Shown: positions 9,200 to 24,300 of the stretch, one piece after another
Layout of the letters: the number at the start of each line of letters is the position of its first letter
Numbering within the stretch: the stretch's first letter is position 1
Assembly (NCBI GenBank): GCA_035048495.1
Contig: CM068545.1
Location: 45,192,450 to 45,256,449, forward strand
DNA from: Euptelea pleiosperma
Lineage: Eukaryota > Streptophyta > Magnoliopsida > Ranunculales > Eupteleaceae
DNA length: 64,000 nucleotides
Reading direction: 5' to 3'
The notes under the pieces: model-generated
Told to the model about the DNA's origin: nothing
The model's database searches: none
What the model saw: only the letters and a program-made list of their open reading frames with translations
Made by a program: the position numbers and the translations under genes

Positions 9200-11601
9200 G
9201 TTTTAACACATTTGAAGACTTGGAACAAGATTCGGGACAGTCGGAACAAGTTTGCTCCGTTCGTGTGTCAATTAATTGGACTCAGTTTGTGCGTTACACT
9301 CCTAAGCTTATAATAAGTGACTTTTTCGCAACCGGATCTCGTAATTTGACTCAATCTGTTCCATTGCAATTGTTTCAACACATTTAAAGTCTTGGAACAA
9401 GATTCGGGACAATCGAAACAAGTTTGCTCCATCCGTGCGTCAATGTCTCTAATTGGACTCAGTTTGTTTGTTACATTCCGAAGCCTATAACTAGTGACTT
9501 TTGTGCAACCGGACCTCGTAATTTGACTCGAACTCTTCTATTACTAATGTTTCAACACATTTGCTGTGTTTGAAAAAGATTCGGGACAGTCGAAACAATT
9601 TTGCTCCATCCGTGCGTCAATGTCGCTAATTGGACTCAGTTTGTGTGTTACATTCCGAAGCCTATAACTAGTGATTTTTTCGCAACCGGACCCCGTAATT
9701 TGACTCAAACTCTTCCATTACTATTATTTCAACAAATTTGAAGTGTTGGAACAAGATTTAGGACAGTCGGAAGAAGTTTGCTCCATCCGTTCGTCAACGT
9801 CTTTAATTGGACTCAATTTGTTTGTTACATTCCTAAGCCTATAATTACTTTTTCGCAATCGGACTTCGTAATTTGACTCAATATCTTCTATTACAATTGT
9901 TTCAACACATTTGAAGTGTTGGAACAAGATTCGGGACTGTCGGAACAGGTTTACCGCATTCGTGCGTCAATGACCCTAATTGGACTCAGTTTGTGCGTTA
10001 CATTCCCAAGCTTATAACTAGTTTCATTTGTACAACCGGATCTCGTAATTTGACTTAGTATCTTCCATTACAATTGTTTCAACACATTTGAACTGTTGAA
10101 AAAAGATTCGGGACAGTCGGAACAAGTTTGCTCCATTCGTTCGTCAATGTCTCTAATTGGACTCAGATTGGGTGTTACATTCCTAAGCCTATAATTACTG
10201 ACTTTTTCGCAACCAGACTTCGTAATTTCACTCAATATCTTCTATTAGAATTGTTTTAACACATTTGAAGTGTTAGAACAAGATTCGGGACTATAGGAAC
10301 AAGTTTGTCCCATTCGTGCGTCAATGACTCTAATTGGACTCAGTTTGTGCGTCACATTCTAAAGCTTATAACTAGTGAGTTTTGCACAACCGGACCTCGT
10401 AATTTGACTCAATCTCTTCCATTGTAATTGTTTCAACACAATTGAAGTGCTGGAACAAGATTCGGGACAATCGGAACAAGTTTGTTAGACTTTTTCACAA
10501 CCGGACTTCGTAATTTGACTCAATATCTTCTATTATAATTGTTTTAACACATTTGAAGTGTTGGAACAAGAATCGGGATAGTTGAAACAAGTTTGTTCCA
10601 TCCGTGCGTCAATGACTCTAATTGGACTCAGTTTGGTTGTTACATTCCGAAGCCTATAACTAGTGACTTTTGTGCAACCGGACATCGTAATTTGACTCAA
10701 ACTCTTCCATTACTATTGTTTCAACACATTTGAAATTTTTGAAAAATATTCGGGACAGTCGCAACAATTTTGCTCCATCCGTGCGTCAATGTCTCTATTT
10801 GGACTCAGTTTGTGTGTTACATTCCGAAGCCTATAACTAGTGACTTTTTCGCAACCGGACCCTGTAATTTGACTCAAACTCTTCCATTACTATTGTTTCA
10901 ACACATTTGAAGTGTATGAACAAGATTTGGGACAGTCGAAAGAAGTTTGCTCCATCCGTTCGTCAATGTTTCTAATTGGACTCAATTTGTGTGTTACATT
11001 CCTAAGCCTATAATTACTTACTTTTTCGCAATCGGAATCCGTAATTTGACTCAATATCTTCTATTACAATTGTTTTAACGCATTTGATGTGTTGGAACAA
11101 GATTCGGGACTGTCGGAACAAGTTTACCCCATTCGTGCGTAAATGACTCCAATTGCACTCCGTTTGTGCGTTACATTCCCAAGCTTATAACTAGTGACTT
11201 TTGCACAACCGGACCTCATAATTTGACTCAATATCTTCCATTACAATTGTTTTAACACATTTGAACTGTTGAAAAAAGATTCGGGACAGTCGGAACAAGT
11301 TTGCTCCATTCGTTCGTCAATGTCTCTAATTGGACTCGGTTTGGGTGTTACATTCCTAAGCCTATAATTACTGACTTTTTCGTATCCGGACTTCGTATTT
11401 TGGCTCAATATCTTGTATTACAATTGTTTTAACACATTTGAAGTGTTGAACAAGATCCGGGACTGTCGGAACAAGTTTGCCCCATTCGTGCGTCAATGAC
11501 TCTAATTGGACTCAGTTTGTGCGTTACATTCCTTAGCTTATAACTAGTGACTTTTTCACAACCGGACCTCGTAATTTGACTCAATATCTTCTATTACAAT
11601 T
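9200..11601 (+). repeat. Canonical 14-mer HOR unit (2,402 bp)
   Basis: Order O-A-B-C-D-F-G-H-I-J-K-L-M-N. Monomer lengths add up exactly: O 172, C 173, H 111, N 176 and ten monomers of 177. The C monomer carries the same 4-bp loss (ataattactttttcgc) as the second C of segment 1, linking the HORs on either side of LINE-1. Confidence 0.9.
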
Positions 11602-14600
11602 GTTTTAACACATTTGAAGACTTGGAACAAGATTCGGGACAGTCGGAACAAGTTTGCTCCGTTCGTGCGTCAATTAATTGGACTCAGTTTGTGCGTTACA
11701 CTCCTAAGCTTATAACAAGTGACTTTTTCGCAACCGGATCTCGTAATTTGACTCAATCTGTTCCATTGCAATTGTTTCAACACATTTAAAGTCTTGGAAC
11801 AAGATTCGGGACAATCGAAACAAGTTTGCTCCATCCGTGCGTCAATGTCTCTAATTGGACTCAGTTTGTTTGTTACATTCCGAAGCCTATAACTAGTGAC
11901 TTTTGTGCAACCGGACCTCGTAATTTGACTCGAACTCTTCTATTACTAATGTTTCAACACATTTGCTGTGTTTGAAAAAGATTCGGGACAGTCGAAACAA
12001 TTTTGCTCCATCCGTGCGTCAATGTCGCTAATTGGACTCAGTTTGTGTGTTACATTCCGAAGCCTATAACTAGTGATTTTTTCGCAACCGGACCCCGTAA
12101 TTTGACTCAAACTCTTCCATTACTATTATTTCAACAAATTTGAAGTGTTGGAACAAGATTTAGGACAGTCGGAAGAAGTTTGCTCCATCCGTTCGTCAAC
12201 GTCTTTAATTGGACTCAATTTGTTTGTTACATTCCTAAGCCTATAATTACTTACTTTTTCGCAATCGGACTTCGTAATTTGACTCAATATCTTCTATTAC
12301 AATTGTTTCAACACATTTGAAGTGTTGGAACAAGATTCGGGACTGTCGGAAAAGGTTTACCGCATTCGTGCGTCAATGACCCTAATTGGACTCAGTTTGT
12401 GCGTTACATTCCCAAGCTTATAACTAGTTTCATTTGCACAACCGGATCTCGTAATTTGACTTAGTATCTTCCATTACAATTGTTTCAACACATTTGAACT
12501 GTTGAAAAAAGATTCGGGACAGTCGGAACAAGTTTGCTCCATTCGTTCGTCAATGTCTCTAATTGGACTCGGTTTGGGTGTTACATTCCTAAGCCTATAA
12601 TTACTGACTTTTTCGTATCCGGACTTCGTATTTTGGCTCAATATCTTGTATTACAATTGTTTTAACACATTTGAACTGTTGAACAAGATTCAGGACTGTC
12701 GGAACAAGTTTGCCCCATTCGTGCGTCAATGACTCTAATTGGACTCAGTTTGTGCGTTACATTCCTTAGCTTATAACTAGTGACTTTTTCACAACCGGAC
12801 CTCGTAATTTGACTCAATATCTTCTATTACAATTGTTTTAACACATTTGAAGACTTGGAACAAGATTCGAACAGTCGGAACAAGTTTGCTCCGTTCGTGC
12901 GTCAATTAATTGGACTCAGTTTGTGCGTTACACTCCTAAGCTTATAACAAGTGACTTTTTCGCAATCGGATCTCGTAATTTGACTCAATCTGTTCCATTG
13001 CAATTGTTTCAACACATTTAAAGTCTTGGAACAAGATTCGAGACAATCGAAACAAGTTTGCTCCATCCGTGCGTCAATGTCTCTAATTGGACTCAGTTTG
13101 TTTGTTACATTCCGAAGCCTATAACTAGTGACTTTTGTGCAACCGGACCTCGTAATTTGACTCGAACTCTTCTATTACTAATGTTTCAACACATTTGCTG
13201 TGTTTGAAAAAGATTCGGGACAGTCGAAACAATTTTGCTCCATCCGTGCGTCAATGTCGCTAATTGGACTCAGTTTGTGTGTTACATTCCGAAGCCTATA
13301 ACTAGTGATTTTTTCGCAACCGGACCCCGTAATTTGACTCAAACTCTTCCATTACTATTATTTCAACAAATTTAAAGTGTTGGAACAAGATTTAGGACAG
13401 TCGGAAGAAGTTTGCTCCATCCGTTCGTCAACTTCTTTAATTGGACTCAATTTGTTTGTTACATTCCTAAGCCTATAATTACTTACTTTTTCGCAATCGG
13501 ACTTCGTAATTTGACTCAATATCTTCTATTACAATTGTTTCAACACATTTGAAGTGTTGGAACAAGATTCGGGACTGTCAGAAAAGGTTTACCGCATTCG
13601 TGCGTCAATGACCCTAATTGGACTCAGTTTGTGCGTTACATTCCCAAGCTTATAACTAGTTTCATTTGCACAACCGGATCTCGTAATTTGACTTAGTATC
13701 TTCCATTACAATTGTTTCAACACATTTGAACTGTTGAAAAAAGATTCAGGACAGTCGGAACAAGTTTGCTCCATTCGTTCGTCAATGTCTCTAATTGGAC
13801 TCAGTTTGGGTGTTAGATTTCTAAGCCTATAATTACTGACTTTTTCGTATCCGGACTTCGTATTTTGGCTCAATATCTTGTATTACAATTGTTTTAACAC
13901 ATTTGAAGTGTTGAACAAGATTCGGGACTGTCGGAACAAGTTTGCCCCATTCGTGCGTCAATGACTCTAATTGGACTCAGTTTGTGCGTTAAATTCCTTA
14001 GCTTATAACTAGTGACTTTTTCACAACCGGACCTCGTAATTTGACTCAATATCTTCTATTACAATTGTTTTAACACATTTGAAGACTTGGAACAAGATTC
14101 GGGACAGTCGGAACAAGTTTGCTCCGTTCGTGCGTCAATGACTATAATTGGACTCAGTTTGTGCGTTACACTCCTAAGCTTATAACAAGTGACTTTTTCG
14201 CAACTGGATCTCGTAATTTGACTCAATCTGTTCCATTGCAATTGTTTCAACACATTTAAAGTCTTGGAACAAGATTCGGGACAATCGAAACAAGTTTGCT
14301 CCATCCGTGCGTCAATGTCTCTAATTGGACTCAGTTTGTTTGTTACATTCCGAAGCCTATAACTAGTGACTTTTGTGCAACCGGACCTCGTAATTTGACT
14401 CGAACTCTTCTATTACTAATGTTTCAACACATTTGCAGTGTTTAAAAAAGATTCGGGACAGTCGAAACAATTTTGCTCCATCCGTGCGTCAATATCGCTA
14501 ATTGGACTCAGTTTGGGTGTTACATTCCGAAGCCTATAACTAGTGACTTTTTCGCAACCGGACCCCTTAATTTGACTCAAACTCTTCCATCACTATTATT

Positions 14601-16477
14601 TGAACACATTTGAAGTGTTGGAACAAGATTTAGGACAGTCGGAAGAAGTTTGCTCCATCCGTTCGTCAACGTCTTTAATTGGACTCAATTTGTTTGTTAC
14701 ATTCCTAAGCCTATAATTACTTACTTTTTTGCAATCGGACTTTGTAATTTGACTCAATATCTTCTAATACAATTGTTTCAACACATTTGAAGTGTTGGAA
14801 CAAGATTCGGGACTGTCGGAACAGGTTTACCGCATTCGTGCGTCAATGACCCAAATTGGACTCAGTTTGTGCGTTACATTCCCAAGCTTATAACTAGTTT
14901 CATTTGCACAACCGGATCTCGTAATTTGACTTAGTATCTTCCATTACAATTGTTTCAACACATTTGAACTATTGAAAAAAGATTCGGGACAGTCGGAACA
15001 AGTTTGCTCCATTCGTTCGTCAATGTCTCTAATTGGACTCAGATTGGGTGTTACATTCGTAAGCCTATAATTACTGACTTTTTCGCAACCAGACTTCGTA
15101 ATTTCACTCAATATCTTCTATTAGAATTGTTTTAACACATTTGAAGTGTTAGAACAAGATTCGGGACTATAGGAACAAGTTTGTCCCATTCGTGCATCAA
15201 TGACTCTAATTGGACTCAGTTTGTGCGTCACATTCCAAAGCTTATAACTAGTGAGTTTTGCACAACCGGACCTCGTAATTTGACTCAATCTCTTCCATTG
15301 TAATTGTTTCAACACATTTGAAGTGCTGGAACAAGAATCGGGACAATCGGAACAAGTTTGTTAGACTTTTTCACAACCGGACTTCGTAATTTGACTCAAT
15401 ATCTTCTATTATAATTGTTTTAGCACATTTGAAGTGTTGGAACAAGAATCGGGATAGTTGAAACAAGTTTGTTCCATCCGTGCGTCAATGACTCTAATTG
15501 GACTCAGTTTGGTTGTTACATTCCGAAGCCTATAACTAGTGACTTTTGTGCAACCGGACATCGTAATTTGACTCAAACTCTTCCATTACTATTGTTTCAA
15601 CACATTTGAAGTGTTTGAAAAAGATTCGGGACAGTCGCAACAATTTTGCTCCATCCGTGCGTCAATGTCTCTATTTGGACTCAGTTTGTGTGTTACATTC
15701 CGAAGCCTATAACTAGTGACTTTTTCGCAACCGGACCCTGTAATTTGACTCAAACTCTTCCATTACTATTGTTTCAACACATTTGAAGTGTATGAACAAG
15801 ATTTGGGACAGTCGAAAGAAGTTTGCTCCATCCGTTCGTCAATGTTTCTAATTGGACTCAATTTGTGTGTTACATTCCTAAGCCTATAATTACTTACTTT
15901 TTCGCAATCGGAATCCGTAATTTGACTCAATATCTTCTATTACAATTGTTTTAACGCATTTGATGTGTTGGAACAAGATTCGGGACTGTCGGAACAAGTT
16001 TACCCCATTCGTGCGTAAATGACTCCAATTGCACTCCGTTTGTGCGTTACATTCCCAAGCTTATAACTAGTGACTTTTGCACAACCGGACCTCATAATTT
16101 GACTCAATATCTTCCATTACAATTGTTTTAACACATTTGAACTGTTGAAAAAAGATTCGGGACAGTCGGAACAAGTTTGCTCCATTCGTTCGTCAATGTC
16201 TCTAATTGGACTCGGTTTGGGTGTTACATTCCTAAGCCTATAATTACTGACTTTTTCGTATCCGGACTTCGTATTTTGGCTCAATATCTTGTATTACAAT
16301 TGTTTTAACACATTTGAAGTGTTGAACAAGATCCGGGACTGTCGGAACAAGTTTGCCCCATTCGTGCGTCAATGACTCTAATTGGACTCAGTTTGTGCGT
16401 TACATTCCTTAGCTTATAACTAGTGACTTTTTCACAACCGGACCTCGTAATTTGACTCAATATCTTCTATTACAATT
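11602..16477 (+). repeat. 4,876-bp super-repeat, copy 1 (7-mer + 7-mer + 14-mer)
   Basis: Contains O-A-B-C-D-M-N (11602), a second 7-mer (12835, its O carrying the private gattcgaacag), and a 14-mer (14067) whose O is a 177-bp form with caatgactataattgg. The same order and private variants recur 4,876 bp downstream. Confidence 0.9.
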
Positions 16478-19400
16478 GTTTTAACACATTTGAAGACTTG
16501 GAACAAGATTCGGGACAGTCGGAACAAGTTTGCTCCGTTCGTGCGTCAATTAATTGGACTCAGTTTGTGCGTTACACTCCTAAGCTTATAACAAGTGACT
16601 TTTTCGCAACCGGATCTCGTAATTTGACTCAATCTGTTCCATTGCAATTGTTTCAACACATTTAAAGTCTTGGAACAAGATTCGGGACAATCGAAACAAG
16701 TTTGCTCCATCCGTGCGTCAATGTCTCTAATTGGACTCAGTTTGTTTGTTACATTCCGAAGCCTATAACTAGTGACTTTTGTGCAACCGGACCTCGTAAT
16801 TTGACTCGAACTCTTCTATTACTAATGTTTCAACACATTTGCTGTGTTTGAAAAAGATTCGGGACAGTCGAAACAATTTTGCTCCATCCGTGCGTCAATG
16901 TCGCTAATTGGACTCAGTTTGTGTGTTACATTCCGAAGCCTATAACTAGTGATTTTTTCGCAACCGGACCCCGTAATTTGACTCAAACTCTTCCATTACT
17001 ATTATTTCAACAAATTTGAAGTGTTGGAACAAGATTTAGGACAGTCGGAAGAAGTTTGCTCCATCCGTTCGTCAACGTCTTTAATTGGACTCAATTTGTT
17101 TGTTACATTCCTAAGCCTATAATTACTTACTTTTTCGCAATCGGACTTCGTAATTTGACTCAATATCTTCTATTACAATTGTTTCAACACATTTGAAGTG
17201 TTGGAACAAGATTCGGGACTGTCGGAAAAGGTTTACCGCATTCGTGCGTCAATGACCCTAATTGGACTCAGTTTGTGCGTTACATTCCCAAGCTTATAAC
17301 TAGTTTCATTTGCACAACCGGATCTCGTAATTTGACTTAGTATCTTCCATTACAATTGTTTCAACACATTTGAACTGTTGAAAAAAGATTCGGGACAGTC
17401 GGAACAAGTTTGCTCCATTCGTTCGTCAATGTCTCTAATTGGACTCGGTTTGGGTGTTACATTCCTAAGCCTATAATTACTGACTTTTTCGTATCCGGAC
17501 TTCGTATTTTGGCTCAATATCTTGTATTACAATTGTTTTAACACATTTGAACTGTTGAACAAGATTCAGGACTGTCGGAACAAGTTTGCCCCATTCGTGC
17601 GTCAATGACTCTAATTGGACTCAGTTTGTGCGTTACATTCCTTAGCTTATAACTAGTGACTTTTTCACAACCGGACCTCGTAATTTGACTCAATATCTTC
17701 TATTACAATTGTTTTAACACATTTGAAGACTTGGAACAAGATTCGAACAGTCGGAACAAGTTTGCTCCGTTCGTGCGTCAATTAATTGGACTCAGTTTGT
17801 GCGTTACACTCCTAAGCTTATAACAAGTGACTTTTTCGCAATCGGATCTCGTAATTTGACTCAATCTGTTCCATTGCAATTGTTTCAACACATTTAAAGT
17901 CTTGGAACAAGATTCGAGACAATCGAAACAAGTTTGCTCCATCCGTGCGTCAATGTCTCTAATTGGACTCAGTTTGTTTGTTACATTCCGAAGCCTATAA
18001 CTAGTGACTTTTGTGCAACCGGACCTCGTAATTTGACTCGAACTCTTCTATTACTAATGTTTCAACACATTTGCTGTGTTTGAAAAAGATTCGGGACAGT
18101 CGAAACAATTTTGCTCCATCCGTGCGTCAATGTCGCTAATTGGACTCAGTTTGTGTGTTACATTCCGAAGCCTATAACTAGTGATTTTTTCGCAACCGGA
18201 CCCCGTAATTTGACTCAAACTCTTCCATTACTATTATTTCAACAAATTTAAAGTGTTGGAACAAGATTTAGGACAGTCGGAAGAAGTTTGCTCCATCCGT
18301 TCGTCAACTTCTTTAATTGGACTCAATTTGTTTGTTACATTCCTAAGCCTATAATTACTTACTTTTTCGCAATCGGACTTCGTAATTTGACTCAATATCT
18401 TCTATTACAATTGTTTCAACACATTTGAAGTGTTGGAACAAGATTCGGGACTGTCAGAAAAGGTTTACCGCATTCGTGCGTCAATGACCCTAATTGGACT
18501 CAGTTTGTGCGTTACATTCCCAAGCTTATAACTAGTTTCATTTGCACAACCGGATCTCGTAATTTGACTTAGTATCTTCCATTACAATTGTTTCAACACA
18601 TTTGAACTGTTGAAAAAAGATTCAGGACAGTCGGAACAAGTTTGCTCCATTCGTTCGTCAATGTCTCTAATTGGACTCAGTTTGGGTGTTAGATTTCTAA
18701 GCCTATAATTACTGACTTTTTCGTATCCGGACTTCGTATTTTGGCTCAATATCTTGTATTACAATTGTTTTAACACATTTGAAGTGTTGAACAAGATTCG
18801 GGACTGTCGGAACAAGTTTGCCCCATTCGTGCGTCAATGACTCTAATTGGACTCAGTTTGTGCGTTAAATTCCTTAGCTTATAACTAGTGACTTTTTCAC
18901 AACCGGACCTCGTAATTTGACTCAATATCTTCTATTACAATTGTTTTAACACATTTGAAGACTTGGAACAAGATTCGGGACAGTCGGAACAAGTTTGCTC
19001 CGTTCGTGCGTCAATGACTATAATTGGACTCAGTTTGTGCGTTACACTCCTAAGCTTATAACAAGTGACTTTTTCGCAACTGGATCTCGTAATTTGACTC
19101 AATCTGTTCCATTGCAATTGTTTCAACACATTTAAAGTCTTGGAACAAGATTCGGGACAATCGAAACAAGTTTGCTCCATCCGTGCGTCAATGTCTCTAA
19201 TTGGACTCAGTTTGTTTGTTACATTCCGAAGCCTATAACTAGTGACTTTTGTGCAACCGGACCTCGTAATTTGACTCGAACTCTTCTATTACTAATGTTT
19301 CAACACATTTGCAGTGTTTAAAAAAGATTCGGGACAGTCGAAACAATTTTGCTCCATCCGTGCGTCAATATCGCTAATTGGACTCAGTTTGGGTGTTACA

Positions 19401-21353
19401 TTCCGAAGCCTATAACTAGTGACTTTTTCGCAACCGGACCCCTTAATTTGACTCAAACTCTTCCATCACTATTATTTGAACACATTTGAAGTGTTGGAAC
19501 AAGATTTAGGACAGTCGGAAGAAGTTTGCTCCATCCGTTCGTCAACGTCTTTAATTGGACTCAATTTGTTTGTTACATTCCTAAGCCTATAATTACTTAC
19601 TTTTTTGCAATCGGACTTTGTAATTTGACTCAATATCTTCTAATACAATTGTTTCAACACATTTGAAGTGTTGGAACAAGATTCGGGACTGTCGGAACAG
19701 GTTTACCGCATTCGTGCGTCAATGACCCAAATTGGACTCAGTTTGTGCGTTACATTCCCAAGCTTATAACTAGTTTCATTTGCACAACCGGATCTCGTAA
19801 TTTGACTTAGTATCTTCCATTACAATTGTTTCAACACATTTGAACTGTTGAAAAAAGATTCGGGACAGTCGGAACAAGTTTGCTCCATTCGTTCGTCAAT
19901 GTCTCTAATTGGACTCAGATTGGGTGTTACATTCGTAAGCCTATAATTACTGACTTTTTCGCAACCAGACTTCGTAATTTCACTCAATATCTTCTATTAG
20001 AATTGTTTTAACACATTTGAAGTGTTAGAACAAGATTCGGGACTATAGGAACAAGTTTGTCCCATTCGTGCATCAATGACTCTAATTGGACTCAGTTTGT
20101 GCGTCACATTCCAAAGCTTATAACTAGTGAGTTTTGCACAACCGGACCTCGTAATTTGACTCAATCTCTTCCATTGTAATTGTTTCAACACATTTGAAGT
20201 GCTGGAACAAGAATCGGGACAATCGGAACAAGTTTGTTAGACTTTTTCACAACCGGACTTCGTAATTTGACTCAATATCTTCTATTATAATTGTTTTAGC
20301 ACATTTGAAGTGTTGGAACAAGAATCGGGATAGTTGAAACAAGTTTGTTCCATCCGTGCGTCAATGACTCTAATTGGACTCAGTTTGGTTGTTACATTCC
20401 GAAGCCTATAACTAGTGACTTTTGTGCAACCGGACATCGTAATTTGACTCAAACTCTTCCATTACTATTGTTTCAACACATTTGAAGTGTTTGAAAAAGA
20501 TTCGGGACAGTCGCAACAATTTTGCTCCATCCGTGCGTCAATGTCTCTATTTGGACTCAGTTTGTGTGTTACATTCCGAAGCCTATAACTAGTGACTTTT
20601 TCGCAACCGGACCCTGTAATTTGACTCAAACTCTTCCATTACTATTGTTTCAACACATTTGAAGTGTATGAACAAGATTTGGGACAGTCGAAAGAAGTTT
20701 GCTCCATCCGTTCGTCAATGTTCTAATTGGACTCAATTTGTGTGTTACATTCCTAAGCCTATAATTACTTACTTTTTCGCAATCGGAATCCGTAATTTGA
20801 CTCAATATCTTCTATTACAATTGTTTTAAACGCATTTGATGTGTTGGAACAAGATTCGGGACTGTCGGAACAAGTTTACCCCATTCGTGCGTAAATGACT
20901 CCAATTGCACTCCGTTTGTGCGTTACATTCCCAAGCTTATAACTAGTGACTTTTGCACAACCGGACCTCATAATTTGACTCAATATCTTCCATTACAATT
21001 GTTTTAACACATTTGAACTGTTGAAAAAAGATTCGGGACAGTCGGAACAAGTTTGCTCCATTCGTTCGTCAATGTCTCTAATTGGACTCGGTTTGGGTGT
21101 TACATTCCTAAGCCTATAATTACTGACTTTTTCGTATCCGGACTTCGTATTTTGGCTCAATATCTTGTATTACAATTGTTTTAACACATTTGAAGTGTTG
21201 AACAAGATCCGGGACTGTCGGAACAAGTTTGCCCCATTCGTGCGTCAATGACTCTAATTGGACTCAGTTTGTGCGTTACATTCCTTAGCTTATAACTAGT
21301 GACTTTTTCACAACCGGACCTCGTAATTTGACTCAATATCTTCTATTACAATT
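16478..21353 (+). repeat. 4,876-bp super-repeat, copy 2
   Basis: A tandem copy of 11602-16477 at an exact 4,876-bp offset. By eye only a few differences exist: gaactattg (14968) versus gaactgttg (19844), a 1-bp loss near 20720, and a compensating 1-bp gain near 20828. Such low divergence implies a very recent tandem duplication, or an assembly artefact. Confidence 0.9.
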
Positions 21354-24300
21354 GTTTTAACACATTTGAAGACTTGGAACAAGATTCGGGACAGTCGGAA
21401 CAAGTTTGCTCCGTTCGTGCGTCAATTAATTGGACTCAGTTTGTGCGTTACACTCCTAAGCTTATAATAAGTGACTTTTTCGCAACCGGATCTCGTAATT
21501 TGACTCAATCTGTTCCATTGCAATTGTTTCAACACATTTAAAGTCTTGGAACAAGATTCGGGACAATCGAAACAAGTTTGCTCCATCCGTGCGTCAATGT
21601 CTCTAATTGGACTCAGTTTGTTTGTTACATTCCGAAGCCTATAACTAGTGACTTTTGTGCAACCGGACCTCGTAATTTGACTCGAACTCTTCTATTACTA
21701 ATGTTTCAACACATTTGCTGTGTTTGAAAAAGATTCGGGACAGTCGAAACAATTTTGCTCCATCCGTGCGTCAATGTCGCTAATTGGACTCAGTTTGTGT
21801 GTTACATTCCGAAGCCTATAACTAGTGATTTTTTCGCAACCGGACCCCGTAATTTGACTCAAACTCTTCCATTACTATTATTTCAACAAATTTGAAGTGT
21901 TGGAACAAGATTTAGGACAGTCGGAAGAAGTTTGCTCCATCCGTTCGTCAACGTCTTTAATTGGACTCAATTTGTTTGTTACATTCCTAAGCCTATAATT
22001 ACTTACTTTTTCGCAATCGGACTTCGTAATTTGACTCAATATCTTCTATTACAATTGTTTCAACACATTTGAAGTGTTGGAACAAGATTCGGGACTGTCG
22101 GAAAAGGTTTACCGCATTCGTGCGTCAATGACCCTAATTGGACTCAGTTTGTGCGTTACATTCCCAAGCTTATAACTAGTTTCATTTGGCACAACCGGAT
22201 CTCGTAATTTGACTTAGTATCTTCCATTACAATTGTTTCAACACATTTGAACTGTTGAAAAAAGATTCGGGACAGTCCGAACAAGTTTGCTCCGTTCGTG
22301 CGTCAATGACTATAATTGGACTCAGTTTGTGCGTTACACTCCTAAGCTTATAACAAGTGACTTTTTCGCCACCGGATCTCGTAATTTGACTCAATCTGTT
22401 CCATTGCAATTGTTTCAACACATTTAAAGTCTTGGAACAAGATTCGAGACAATCAAAATAAGTTTGCTCCATCCGTGCGTCAATGTCTCTAATTGGACTC
22501 AGTTTGTTTGTTACATTCCGAAGCCTATAACTAGTGACTTTTGTGCAACCGGACCTCGTAATTTGACTCGAACTCTTCTATTACTAATGTTTCAACACAT
22601 TTGCAGTGTTTGAAAAAGATTCGGGACAGTCGAAACAATTTTGCTCCATCCGTGCGTCAATGTCGCTAATTGGACTCAGTTTGTGTGTTACATTCCGAAG
22701 CCTATAACTAGTGACTTTTTCGCAACCGGACCCCGTAATTTGACTCAAACTCTTCCATTACTATTATTTCAACACATTTGAAGTGTTGGAACAAGATTTA
22801 GGACAGTCAGAAGAAGTTTGCTCCATCCGTTCGTCAACGTCTTTAATTGGACTCAATTTGTTTGTTACATTCCTAAGCCTATAATTACTTACTTTTTCGC
22901 AATCGGACTTCGTAATTTGACTCAAGATCTTCTATTACAATTGTTTCAACACATTTGAAGTGTTGGAACAAGATTCGGGACTGTCGGAACAGGTTTACCG
23001 CATTCGTGCGTCAATGACCCTAATTGGACTCAGTTTGTGCGTTACATTCCCAAGCTTATAACTAGTTTCATTTGCACAACCGGATCTCGTAATTTGACTT
23101 AGTATCTTCCATTACAATTGTTTCAACACATTTGAACTGTTGAAAAAAGATTCAGGACAGTCGGAACAAGTTTGCTCCATTCGTTCGTCAATGTCTCTAA
23201 TTGGACTCAGATTGGGTGTTACATTCCTAAGCCTATAATTACTGACTTTTTCGCAACCAGACTTCGTAATTTCACTCAATATCTTCTATTAGAATTGTTT
23301 TAACACATTTGAAGTGTTAGAACAAGATTCGGGACTAAAGGAACAAGTTTGTCCCATTCGTGCATCAATGACTCTAATTGGACTCAGTTTGTGCGTCACA
23401 TTCCAAAGCTTATAACTAGTGAGTTTTGCACAACCGGACCTTGTAATTTGACTCAATCTCTTCCATTGTAATTGTTTCAACACATTTGAAGTGCTGGAAC
23501 ATGATTCGGGACAATCGGAACAATTTTGTTAGACTTTTTCACAACCGGACTTCGTAATTTGACTCAATATCTTCTATTATAATTGTTTTAACACATTTGA
23601 AGTGTTGGAACAAGAATCGGGATAGTTGAAACAAGTTTGTTCCATCCGTGCGTCAATGACTCTAATTGGACTCAGTTTGGTTGTTACATTCCGAAGCCTA
23701 AAACTAGTGACTTTTGTGCAACCGGACATCGTAATTTGACTCAAACTCTTCCATTACTATTGTTTCAACACATTTGAAGTGTTTGAAAAAGATTCGGGAC
23801 AGTCGCAACAATTTTGCTCCATCCGTGCGTCAATGTCTCTATTTGGACTCAGTTTGTGTGTTACATTCCGAAGCCTATAACTAGTGACTTTTTCGCAACC
23901 GGACCCTGTAATTTGACTCAAACTCTTCCATTACTATTGTTTCAACACATTTGAAGTGTATGAACAAGATTTGGTACAGTCGAAAGAAGTTTGCTCCATC
24001 CGTTCGTCAATGTCTCTAATTGGACTCAATTTGTGTGTTACATTCCTAAGCCTATAATTACTTACTTTTTCGCAATCGGAATCCGTAATTTGACTCAATA
24101 TCTTCTATTACAATTGTTTTAACGCATTTGATGTGTTGGAACAAGATTCGGGACTGTCGGAACAAGTTTACCCCATTCGTGCGTAAATGAATCCAATTGC
24201 ACTCCGTTTGTGCGTTACATTCCCAAGCTTATAACTAGTGACTTTTGCACAACCGGACCTCGTAATTTGACTCAATATCTTCCATTACAATTGTTTTAAC

